Origin: Prevotellaceae bacterium
GTDB taxonomy: Bacteria; Bacteroidota; Bacteroidia; Bacteroidales; UBA932
NCBI GenBank assembly: GCA_031259655.1
Contig: JAIRLF010000111.1
Location: forward strand, 1-14,576
Reading direction: 5' to 3'
Length of the DNA: 14,576 nt
Part shown: piece after piece, positions 8,458 through 14,576 of the stretch
How positions within the stretch are numbered: the first letter of the stretch is position 1
Layout: each line of letters starts with the position of its first letter
Position numbers and translations under genes: made by a program
The notes under the pieces: generated by a model
What the model saw: only the letters and a program-made list of their open reading frames with translations
Told to the model about the DNA's origin: nothing
Database searches by the model: none

Positions 8458-8559
8458 TTTGCATAAGGGTGTACGACAAAATTCCTTTTTCATTCAACAA
8501 TCTTGAAATTTTAAATCCGACAGAGCATTCATATCAATAGAAAACAAGATTTACAATCT

Positions 8560-8679
8560 ATGAATAATAAACAATGTAAAACCTCTAACGAGGTTTCGAA
8601 ACGGTGGGGTGCAGCATTCATTCAAGACATACTCGAACGAGCCCTGCATTGTGCAGCATTCATTCAAGACATACTATGA
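8560..8679 (+). CDS. Possible 39-codon ORF with in-frame internal duplication (unrecognised)
   Basis: ATG 8560 to TGA 8677-8679 encodes 39 residues, beginning MNNKQCKTSNEVSKRW. The octapeptide AAFIQDIL occurs twice (residues 18-25 and 32-39), because a 25-nt sequence is repeated exactly 42 bp (14 codons) apart. I do not recognise the product; no promoter or ribosome site is evident. It lies between mutA and dnaA, on the strand opposite to both. It may be a decayed or repetitive non-coding element instead of a gene; its first part also contains the hairpin at 8579-8596. Confidence 0.2.
   Translation: MNNKQCKTSNEVSKRWGAAFIQDILERALHCAAFIQDIL
8579..8596. terminator. Small hairpin downstream of dnaA, possible weak terminator
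   Basis: AAACCTC (8579-8585) pairs with GAGGTTT (8590-8596) around a 4-nt loop. On the minus strand it is followed by TTACATTGTTTATT, only moderately T-rich. It is the only hairpin I see between the dnaA stop and the mutA promoter, so it could end dnaA transcription, but it is weak. Immediately next to it is the palindrome GTTTCGAAAC. Confidence 0.35.
8609..8675. repeat. 25-bp direct repeat with 17-bp spacer
   Basis: The 25-nt sequence starting GTGCAGCATTCATTCAAGAC is present exactly at 8609-8633 and 8651-8675. The 17-nt spacer starts with a CTCG/CGAG mini-inverted repeat. The 42-bp period keeps a plus-strand reading frame. The two copies are identical, which suggests recent duplication or a maintained element. 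Confidence 0.85.
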
Positions 8680-8718
8680 CTAATTCGCTGATAAAATTTT
8701 CCTTTCCTTGCGGATATT

Positions 8719-10143
8719 TCAATTTTCGATTCTCAATTTCTTTTCCAGGTTCTGCATTGTTTTTCTAAAACTTTTATCGGTATCAATCAGGTTTTGGACA
8801 ACTTTACAAGCATATAAAACGGTTGTATGGTCTTTACCTCCGATTTGAGTGCCGATTTGAACGGCAGAATATTTAGTGTGATTTTTACTCAGATACATAG
8901 CGATTTGCCGAGCTTGGGCAATTTCTCTTTTCTTTGTATTTGAGAGGAGTTTATCGTGAGACAGTTCGAAAAATTCGCACACTGTTTTCTTGATTTCGTC
9001 GATAGATATATCTCTTTTTGTGGTTAACACAAGTTTATCCAACATTTCCGATACGAGGTCTATAGTTATCTCTTTTTTTATCAGGGTCGATTGGGCAAGC
9101 AATGAGACCAAAGCTCCTTCCAGTTCACGGATATTGTTCGAGATATTTACCGCAAGATATTCTATTACTTCATCGTTCATCACTATTCCGTCATTATAAA
9201 TCTTTTTGTTGAGAATAGCTATACGGGTTGCCAAATCAGGCGTTTTCAATTCGGTAAACAGTCCGCATTTGAAACGCGACAATAGTCGTGGTTCCATCCC
9301 CTGAAGTTCTGCGGGAGGTTTATCGGAAGTCAAAATCAATTGTTTACCCATTTGATGCAAATGATTGAATATATGAAAAAACGAATTTTGAGTTTTTGTT
9401 TTTCCGGCAAATTCGTGAACATCGTCTATGATTAGAACGTCCATGATTTGATAGAAGTAAAGAAAATCGTTCGTTTTATTTTTGAGTACGGCGTCGACAT
9501 ATTGCGATTCGAATTTTCGGGCATCGACATATATAACGATTTTATCGGGATATTTCTCTTTGATTTCTATTCCGATAGCTTGAGAGAGATGTGTTTTTCC
9601 CAGCCCCGAACTACCGTAGATAAACATAGGATTGAAGGCTGTTTTGCCGGGATTTTTTGCAATAGTCAGGCCTGCCGAGCGCGCCAAACTATTACATTCT
9701 CCTTCAACGAAATTGGCAAAATTATAGTTCGGATTTAGCTGAGGGTCTATTTCCAGCTTTTTCAGTCCGGGAATAGCAAAAGGATTGACAATTGCCGGTT
9801 CGTTATACGTACTTGGATAAGGATAGGGGACGCCCTTGTTTGTCAAACCCGGTTTAGTCTGTCCGCCCGGATATTTAAGCGTAGGAGCGCCATTCACTAC
9901 TTTGACACTGTATTCGAGTTTTGCGGAAGCGCCCAATTCTTTACGAAGAGTTTTCCTTAACAGGTCAATATAGTGCTCTTCCAAATATTCGTAAAAAAAC
10001 GGCGTCGGCACTTCGATAGTTAATACATTATCCTTCAACCGCGAAGGAACTATTGGTGCAAACCATGTGTCATAAGCGTGTGTAGTGACGTTATCTTTAA
10101 TTACTTGAAGGCAATTCGCCCAAATTTCTTTATACATATCCAT
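8719..10143 (-). CDS. dnaA: Chromosomal replication initiator protein DnaA
   Basis: 474 residues, typical length. Domain I (about 1-85, IWANCLQVIKDNVTTHAYDTWFAPI) handles DnaB and oligomer contacts. A short Pro/Gly-rich linker follows (about 86-135). The AAA+ domain has Walker A GSSGLGKT (177-184), Walker B VLIIDD (236-241), the sensor-like LTSDKPP (271-277) and the arginine-finger region EPRLLSRF (284-291). Domain IV at the C-terminus carries the DNA-binding signature QIGGKDHTTVLYACK (about 433-447), with DHTTV at 438-442. ATP-bound DnaA binds DnaA boxes and melts the origin. Start ATG 10143 (alternative ATG 10137, giving MYKEIW). Upstream lies a very AT-rich region with two box-like sites. 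It is monocistronic by appearance. Assignment is certain. Confidence 0.98.
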   Translation of the reverse strand: MDMYKEIWANCLQVIKDNVTTHAYDTWFAPIVPSRLKDNVLTIEVPTPFFYEYLEEHYIDLLRKTLRKELGASAKLEYSVKVVNGAPTLKYPGGQTKPGLTNKGVPYPYPSTYNEPAIVNPFAIPGLKKLEIDPQLNPNYNFANFVEGECNSLARSAGLTIAKNPGKTAFNPMFIYGSSGLGKTHLSQAIGIEIKEKYPDKIVIYVDARKFESQYVDAVLKNKTNDFLYFYQIMDVLIIDDVHEFAGKTKTQNSFFHIFNHLHQMGKQLILTSDKPPAELQGMEPRLLSRFKCGLFTELKTPDLATRIAILNKKIYNDGIVMNDEVIEYLAVNISNNIRELEGALVSLLAQSTLIKKEITIDLVSEMLDKLVLTTKRDISIDEIKKTVCEFFELSHDKLLSNTKKREIAQARQIAMYLSKNHTKYSAVQIGTQIGGKDHTTVLYACKVVQNLIDTDKSFRKTMQNLEKKLRIEN

Positions 10144-10168
10144 TGTCCTTTTTTCTAACTTCAGTCGA

Positions 10169-10176
10169 CAAAGATG
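10169..10176 (-). promoter_or_regulatory. dnaA: Possible -7 element of dnaA
   Basis: Minus-strand CATCTTTG, one mismatch from TAnnTTTG, 26 bp before the dnaA ATG. No clear -33 box; upstream are long A/T tracts that could serve as UP-like elements. Tentative. Confidence 0.35.
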
Positions 10177-10189
10177 GAGAGAATATTTT

Positions 10190-10433
10190 TCTAAAAAAAA
10201 TTTTTTTTACTTGTTTTTTTCAAAAAAAACATATCGTGCTTTTTTTCAAAAAAATGAAAATCAACTTTTTTTTATTTCATTAATATATTGGACTTTGACC
10301 ACATACGCTTGTGGATTATTAATTTATACTGCCCTTTTAGCCGGTTTTTATTGTTCGTTGTCGAATAATCCGGACCTGTTTTTCCACAATTTTCGAAAAA
10401 TTGACCTTTTTTGATCTTTTTTCAAAAAAAAAA
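10190..10433. other. Candidate oriC / dnaA regulatory region: AT-tract repeats with DnaA-box-like sites
   Basis: The 318-bp gap between dnaA and the TonB-type receptor gene is strikingly AT-rich. It has three elements of T-tract, single C, A-tract: T7CA8 (10214-10229), T7CA7 (10240-10254) and T6CA10 (10417-10433), plus an A8T8 block near 10193-10208. DnaA-box-like sites: TTTTCCACA on the plus strand at 10380-10388 (fits TTWTNCACA) and TAATCCACA on the minus strand at 10310-10318 (one mismatch from TTATCCACA), in opposite orientation. A 7-bp inverted repeat spans 10387-10403. Such a mix fits a DNA-unwinding element with DnaA sites or DnaA autoregulation. Two boxes are few for an oriC, so this is a candidate only. 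Confidence 0.4.
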
Positions 10434-10461
10434 TCGAACGTCAAATGTCATAAATCGAAAA

Positions 10462-13086
10462 TCAGAACGAAAATCTAAACATCAGGTATACAGTTCTGCC
10501 GTATATATAAGCATATCTTAACTCGTTGCTTTCCATTCCGTAAGGACTGTACGCGCCTAAAATACCTTTGGCTCCGAACAAATTTTGAGCATGAATATTC
10601 AGGCTTAACGCTTTTTTTCGCTTCGCTCCGAAAACAAAGACATATCCGCCTTTCAGATTGAAGGTAAACACTCCGTTCAACCCCTGCTGTTCACGGGTGT
10701 TGCCCGAAGTTTCCATATAACTGTATGACATGGCAACAGGATTAATATCCGGGTAATTTTGACCGGTATAGGCAAGATTGAATCCGAGCCAGAAACGCAG
10801 GGGCGATTCGTATATACCGCCCGCCGTAATCGCAAGTTGCGGAGTATTTCCGATAAATAAACCGTTCATATTCACAGTGTCCTGCAACCGAATTTCGTTG
10901 GTATTTTCCTGTAACAGCGTAATATTCGGGTTGGATACATATTTATATACGCCATACGAAGCGGCAAAATCGGCTTTCAAGCCTTTTGCGATATTGAATT
11001 TTGCCGAGATTTCGCCTCCGATATGTCGCGAATCCAATTTCGAAATCCCCATGTCGAAATAGCTGAGATAGTCGTTATCGTAATAACTTCGCACAAACGA
11101 CTGATTTTTGAGCAGAGTGAAAAAAGCGGAAGCCCGTATGTCAACCAAAGTATTTGCAATAGAATAGTTAACTTCTGCCGCAAGTATTCTTTCGTTACGT
11201 AAACCGTTGGGCTGCACACGTCCCGAAATGCGCGGAGATAAATAGGCGTTCGAAAATAAAGGCGCTCTTGTTGCGTACATTACATTTGCTTCGACATCAC
11301 TTTTTTCGGTCAGTTTGTATGCTGCGCCGGCTTTTCCCGAATAGTTGAAAAACTTCCTGCCGGGTTGTTTTGTCCCCGAATCTTCGACTTTGCCGTTTGC
11401 GATATTTCCGGTATAACCATACGAAATGTAAGACGCCGACGCTCCCAAACTGAATTTTAACACGTTCATGTAATACCGCCAGATATTCCACAATTTATAC
11501 GACTGTTGCTTTATGGAATAATCGTGTCCCATACTTCCGCTGTTCGAGATTTTCCTGTTGGGCAATTGTATATCGAACTGTTCAAAGTCGGGATTCTCCG
11601 GTGTGGTCAGGAATTTATCGACGTTCAGCCAATGATTTCCTCCAAGCAAGTCGTATACTGTGTTATAATACCGTCCTGCAAACAGTTTCGCTTCGATGCC
11701 TGCCGTCGTTTCGAGATTTCCCCATTCGAGCAAATCGTAAACGCTGTTGAACGAGAGCATTGTTTTGTTCGATGTGTTTTTTTCGAGTATATAATTAGAG
11801 CGTCCGTCGGAGGAGGCGCGATTTTCGGAATATATCGAATCCCAAACAATCTGACCGGATAATGGCGGATTGTGATGAAATCCAATCCAATCGGAAGAAG
11901 AGGCTTCTCCGGTTGTATTCAAACCTGTTTCGCCTCTGCCGCCGGTCAAAAACAGTATGGAGGTGTTCAATGTCGAAACTTCGCCTTCCCATTCGTGCGC
12001 CGCGCCGAGCAAAGGCTGGTGAAACATATTCTGCCGCGAATTTTTCGCTACGCCATTATTATATCCCCATGCGGAATTGTAGTGATTGTCGCCTTTTTCG
12101 TCATAAAGCGCCTGAGAGGAATAGTTTACCAATCCCCGTTTTGTCGGCGAACCTGCTACAAAAAACGACAGGCTGTGAAAATCGTCGATAGCTTTTCCGG
12201 CAGAAAACAGATACGATATTTCCTCGTATTGTGTTTCTTTGACGAACCCTTCGCCCAAACGGCACGACAGATAAACGCCGAGCGCCCATCCCGAAGCCAT
12301 TTCGCCGCTCGCAAAAAATGCATCCATCAAATGGGTATACAAGGAGTTACTGAACACGTAGGAGGCTTTTTTCCGAGGATACATGCTGAGAGGATTCAGT
12401 TCGATATGGCTGTACCCGCCGATATCACCGTAAAAAATTTTGTTGTCGACTATACGCGAACTGCCTGTGTTTTTTTTTGTTATATCGATAAATCCGTTAA
12501 GGAGACCGGCATAAGCATATCCTGTTTCGGGGTCGTTGAACGATGCGCCGTTGAGATAGACTTCGGTATTCCGCCAGTCGTATCCCCGCATTTTGAAACC
12601 GTGCAGACCTAATTGCAAATTAGTGGCTTTGGCAAGAGCGTCGTCGTTCCAGAACAATGCCGCCGCTCCGATATTGCCGATTGTCTGACCGTTGATTTCC
12701 GGCCGGTCGGGCATCAAATCATTGACCGTTATCGGATTTACGTCTTTATATTCGGGACGGACAAAAATCACGCCAAGTTCCGGCATTCCCGGCTCAAACG
12801 AAAATTCTGTCGTTTCGTAGCCCTCGGCGGAAATTACAAGCGTCAATTTGTCGGAAGACGTTATACGCAAACCCTTTCCATCTATCGCGAAATAACCCGT
12901 CCCGTCGGCATGCACTTCTTTATCCATGCCTTTCAACTCAACTTTTGCCCAACGTATGGGTACCAACAAATTGCCTTCTTCTCGCAAACTGCCGATAACA
13001 AATATCTTGTCCATGTTTTCGACATATATCTGCGAACGAAGTTCGAACACCGGCAATAACAATATTAGTAATATTATTTTCTTCAT
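10462..13086 (-). CDS. TonB-dependent receptor-like outer membrane protein with carboxypeptidase-regulatory-like domain
   Basis: 874 residues. Signal peptide MKKIILLILLLPVFELRSQ (cleavage near 19). Residues about 28-108 look like a CarboxypepD_reg-like beta-sandwich (VPIRWAKVELKG, DGTGYFAIDGKG, LVISAEGYETTEF). Then a plug-like domain (about 115-205) contains HGFKMRGYDWRNTEVYLNGA and NDPETGY, matching the usual plug pattern 'RG...n.eV.LDGv..ndp..G'. The remainder is a long beta-barrel of alternating strands ending in LMFRFSF with a terminal Phe. Such proteins import siderophores, cobalamin, glycans or peptides with energy from TonB. I see no SusC-specific signature, no SusD partner follows, and no clear TonB box is visible, so the substrate is open. 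It stands alone, with its own promoter near 13130. The plug is rather divergent, so a non-transport barrel of the same architecture is possible. Confidence 0.83.
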   Translation of the reverse strand: MKKIILLILLLPVFELRSQIYVENMDKIFVIGSLREEGNLLVPIRWAKVELKGMDKEVHADGTGYFAIDGKGLRITSSDKLTLVISAEGYETTEFSFEPGMPELGVIFVRPEYKDVNPITVNDLMPDRPEINGQTIGNIGAAALFWNDDALAKATNLQLGLHGFKMRGYDWRNTEVYLNGASFNDPETGYAYAGLLNGFIDITKKNTGSSRIVDNKIFYGDIGGYSHIELNPLSMYPRKKASYVFSNSLYTHLMDAFFASGEMASGWALGVYLSCRLGEGFVKETQYEEISYLFSAGKAIDDFHSLSFFVAGSPTKRGLVNYSSQALYDEKGDNHYNSAWGYNNGVAKNSRQNMFHQPLLGAAHEWEGEVSTLNTSILFLTGGRGETGLNTTGEASSSDWIGFHHNPPLSGQIVWDSIYSENRASSDGRSNYILEKNTSNKTMLSFNSVYDLLEWGNLETTAGIEAKLFAGRYYNTVYDLLGGNHWLNVDKFLTTPENPDFEQFDIQLPNRKISNSGSMGHDYSIKQQSYKLWNIWRYYMNVLKFSLGASASYISYGYTGNIANGKVEDSGTKQPGRKFFNYSGKAGAAYKLTEKSDVEANVMYATRAPLFSNAYLSPRISGRVQPNGLRNERILAAEVNYSIANTLVDIRASAFFTLLKNQSFVRSYYDNDYLSYFDMGISKLDSRHIGGEISAKFNIAKGLKADFAASYGVYKYVSNPNITLLQENTNEIRLQDTVNMNGLFIGNTPQLAITAGGIYESPLRFWLGFNLAYTGQNYPDINPVAMSYSYMETSGNTREQQGLNGVFTFNLKGGYVFVFGAKRKKALSLNIHAQNLFGAKGILGAYSPYGMESNELRYAYIYGRTVYLMFRFSF

Positions 13087-13129
13087 CTATAATAACTTAT
13101 ACAATCATCCATTCATATTATTTCTGCCG

Positions 13130-13137
13130 TAAAAGTA
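13130..13137 (-). promoter_or_regulatory. -7 element of the TonB-type receptor gene
   Basis: Minus-strand TACTTTTA in the context GTTGTACTTTTACGG, one mismatch from TAnnTTTG and very like common Bacteroidetes promoters. Predicted start near 13124, about 38 nt before the ATG at 13086. Confidence 0.45.
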
Positions 13138-13353
13138 CAACTTTTATTGAGAACTAAAAACTAAATGCGTATCATTGCATCTCATCAACGACGTTTTCGA
13201 CGACGTCCTCGACATCCTTTCGTCATTGCGAATTATCGTTTCGTACCTCAACTAAGAGCGGAATGATGCTATAGGCAAGCGACCACAAACAATCCACATC
13301 ATTATAATAAAAACCTACAAAGCCAAAAATATATTGAATATAAAAAAAAGTAT
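13138..13353. other. Intergenic stretch between receptor promoter and IS110 element; possible degenerate dispersed repeat
   Basis: No credible gene. It contains CGTCATTGCGA (13221-13231) and, about 60 bp on, ACAAACAATCCAC near 13285-13297. These resemble the outer ends of a dispersed repeat family seen in many bacterial genomes (CGTCATTGCGAG ... GAAGCAATCCA), but the copy is degraded. The left boundary of the IS110 element must lie somewhere in or just after this stretch; IS110 elements usually lack terminal inverted repeats, so I cannot place it. Confidence 0.25.
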
Positions 13354-13361
13354 TACATTTG
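13354..13361 (+). promoter_or_regulatory. -7 promoter element for the IS110 leader RNA and transposase
   Basis: TACATTTG, an exact TAnnTTTG match. ATTG at 13333-13336 lies 17 bp upstream and may serve as -33 (usual spacing about 19). Predicted start near 13368, giving about 190 nt of leader before the transposase ATG. Confidence 0.6.
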
Positions 13362-13367
13362 CATCAT

Positions 13368-13558
13368 TAAAATATACAAAAGTGTAACGGAACTCCATAC
13401 CCCCGTCAATTTATTGAGCAATTAGTTCCTTTGTGAGTTTGGGGATTACTGTTTGAAGATTAAAAGCATTTGGAGCATAGCTACCGACATTATAAGGTTT
13501 TTCACTTTTATATGCAACAGTAAAGTTTCGTTTCATTTTTATAAAAACATAATACAAG
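13368..13558 (+). ncRNA. Candidate IS110 bridge RNA (seekRNA) in the 5' non-coding segment
   Basis: About 190 nt of transcribed but untranslated sequence separates the promoter from the transposase ATG at 13559. In IS110-group elements the left-end non-coding segment upstream of the recombinase encodes a structured bridge/seek RNA of roughly this length that pairs with target and donor DNA. Visible structure: stem GGAACT (13389-13394) / AGTTCC (13424-13429) enclosing a C-rich run and a small TCAAT/ATTGA hairpin, followed by a GGGG run (13441-13444) able to pair alternatively with the CCCCC run at 13400-13404. I could not fold it or locate guide loops. Call rests on position, length and family knowledge. 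Confidence 0.45.
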
Positions 13559-14576
13559 ATGAAGAATTTTGAAGTAAAAGAATTGATGACAGGCCTACCG
13601 ATAGTAAATGGTCATGCAGCAGGCATAGATGTAGGCGATAAGGAAATGTGGGTAACATACACCAACCTGGACGGTAAAATCTGTCAGTTTAGTATTGGCT
13701 GTTTCACAAAAGATTTGGATGAAATAGTACAAGTTTTCAAAGAGGAAGGAGTTAGCACCGTAGCGATGGAATCGACAGGAGTTTATGGTGGTCCTTTGCG
13801 CGAAAAATTGGAATTATCGGGTATCTCCGTTACAGTAATCAATCCAGGCATGTACAAAAAGCCTGGTATCAAAGATGATCCTCATGACAGTTCATGGATA
13901 CATCTATACCATTCAGTAGATTTGTTCAAGAATTCTCATTTGGCACCTGAACATTGGCGTGATTTACGAGAATACATCCATGAGCGGGATGTTATCGTAA
14001 CACAAAAGGCAATAACTTTAACACGTATGAATCGTCAATTAGAAATGATGAATTGCAAATTACCGACAGTAGTAAGTGATATAGAAGGAGTAGGCGCAAT
14101 GAAAATAATAAGAGCAATAGCAGAAGGAGAAACGAATCCTGAAAAGCTGGTTAATCTTTTGAATTTAAACTTGTTCAAAGCCTCAAAAGAAGACTTGATC
14201 GAATCTTTACGCGGTAATTATCGTCCCTGTTTAGTAAATGTTCTGAAAGAAAAGTTAACAGAGTATGATTTTTTTGTATCCCAAATGCGCAAATATGAAC
14301 AATATATAATATTCACATTAGAAAATATAAGTACATTGGAAGAACAGAAAAGAATGGTAAAGGAAAATATGGAATTAAAGGAAAATAAGGGATTAAAGGA
14401 AAATAAGGAATTAAAAAAAAACAGCAACAAAAAGACAAACAAAAAGTCAACAAAACCACGTAAAAACGAATACAGTTTTGATGGAGCAACATACCTTTGC
14501 CGTATTTTGGAAATAGATTTAACTAAAGTAGAAGGATTTAGTGACAAAACATTAATGTTAATATTGAGTGTAACAG
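13559..14576 (+). CDS. IS110-family DEDD transposase/recombinase (partial, C-terminus off the right edge)
   Basis: Frame open from ATG 13559 to the edge, 339 codons seen. The N-terminal RuvC-like DEDD domain is complete, with Asp24 (AGIDVGDKE), Glu71 (MESTGVYGG), Asp107 and Asp110 (KDDPHDSSW), then the family helix region with HWRDLREYIHERD and TLTRMNRQLEMM. A coiled-coil part contains three 6-residue repeats (residues 268-285) and a Lys/Asn/Thr-rich basic stretch (about 286-304). The sequence then enters the Transposase_20-like helix-hairpin region (LTKVEGFSDKTLMLILSVT), whose catalytic Ser would lie past the edge. These enzymes cut and rejoin DNA guided by an RNA from the element's own non-coding end. 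No stop or frameshift is seen, so the element may be active. Promoter at 13354-13361. Confidence 0.93.
   Translation, partial: MKNFEVKELMTGLPIVNGHAAGIDVGDKEMWVTYTNLDGKICQFSIGCFTKDLDEIVQVFKEEGVSTVAMESTGVYGGPLREKLELSGISVTVINPGMYKKPGIKDDPHDSSWIHLYHSVDLFKNSHLAPEHWRDLREYIHERDVIVTQKAITLTRMNRQLEMMNCKLPTVVSDIEGVGAMKIIRAIAEGETNPEKLVNLLNLNLFKASKEDLIESLRGNYRPCLVNVLKEKLTEYDFFVSQMRKYEQYIIFTLENISTLEEQKRMVKENMELKENKGLKENKELKKNSNKKTNKKSTKPRKNEYSFDGATYLCRILEIDLTKVEGFSDKTLMLILSVT
14360..14413 (+). repeat. Three tandem 18-bp units inside the transposase gene
   Basis: Units 14360-14377, 14378-14395 and 14396-14413 encode KENMEL, KENKGL and KENKEL in succession, followed by a lysine-rich tail. The near-identity at DNA level suggests slippage expansion in an exposed coiled-coil segment of the protein. 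Confidence 0.85.

Larger units (their letters stand above)
13354..14576 (+). mobile_element. IS110-family insertion sequence, left part (continues beyond window)
   Basis: Defined by the promoter, the non-coding leader and an intact DEDD transposase frame. Left boundary is approximate, since IS110 elements normally lack terminal inverted repeats; the right end is outside the window. The long 5' non-coding segment favours the IS110 group over the IS1111 group, whose RNA lies 3' of the gene. Element sits in the intergenic space upstream of the divergent TonB-type receptor gene. Confidence 0.75.

Noticed and set aside
8609..8675. CRISPR-like direct repeat
   Set aside because: Only two repeat copies, one spacer of 17 bp, and the period keeps a reading frame; no cas genes nearby.
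10211..10414. 67-codon plus-strand ORF upstream of dnaA
   Set aside because: Composed mostly of poly-T/poly-A codons (Phe/Lys) across the AT-tract repeats; no leader or family resemblance.
11872..12612. 246-codon plus-strand ORF opposite the TonB-type receptor
   Set aside because: Antisense shadow of the receptor gene; Cys/Arg-rich composition without domain features or promoter.
13165..13266. 33-codon Arg-rich plus-strand ORF
   Set aside because: Short, overlaps a degenerate repeat-like stretch, and the arginines come from a CGACGT-type sequence repetition; no support as a gene.
14218..14547. 109-codon minus-strand ORF inside the transposase
   Set aside because: Antisense shadow of the IS110 gene; Phe/Leu/Ser richness is just the complement of the Lys/Asn/Glu repeats.

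Overview
The window looks like a chromosomal segment of a Bacteroidales-type bacterium (phylum Bacteroidota). Visible support: several genes are preceded by the Bacteroidetes -7 motif TAnnTTTG instead of a classical -10; the leaders are AT-rich without clear Shine-Dalgarno sequences; there is a two-subunit methylmalonyl-CoA mutase of the kind used for succinate/propionate metabolism; and there are a TonB-dependent receptor with a carboxypeptidase-regulatory-like N-terminal domain, FKBP-type and beta-barrel envelope proteins, and a TolC/HlyD efflux pair. I cannot name the genus.

Layout. Nearly all genes lie on the minus strand. (1) 1-2708: a TolC-family outer membrane factor followed 27 bp later by a HlyD-type periplasmic adaptor that runs off the left edge. 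The inner-membrane transporter, probably an ABC type, would be expected just outside. Upstream of tolC is a good sigma-54 (-24/-12) promoter and, at enhancer distance, two perfect and one degraded copy of a 14-bp palindrome, plus a third perfect copy further away. This is the best regulatory find of the window. (2) 3120-3632 (+): a divergent FKBP-type prolyl isomerase lipoprotein. (3) 3763-3793: a strong bidirectional terminator. (4) 8385 down to 3823 (-): mutA, mutB and a small outer membrane beta-barrel gene, tightly spaced and probably one transcription unit. Both mutase subunits carry a Cys-Cys-Cys run. (5) 8386-8718: mutA promoter, a 20-bp perfect palindrome, and a 39-codon ORF with an in-frame internal duplication. 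(6) 8719-10143 (-): dnaA, with an extremely AT-rich upstream region holding repeated T-tract/C/A-tract elements and two DnaA-box-like sites, so a candidate replication origin or autoregulatory region. (7) 10462-13086 (-): a TonB-dependent receptor-like outer membrane protein. (8) 13354-14576 (+): the left part of an IS110-family element. It has a promoter, a roughly 190-nt untranslated segment in the position where IS110-group elements encode their bridge/seek RNA, and an intact DEDD transposase running off the right edge.

How the parts may work together. The efflux pair appears to be switched on by an unseen NtrC/AtoC-type activator acting on RNA polymerase-sigma-54. The mutase pair makes the interconversion of succinyl-CoA and methylmalonyl-CoA in one heterodimer. 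The IS110 element is the one clear mobile intruder, placed in the intergenic region upstream of the receptor gene.
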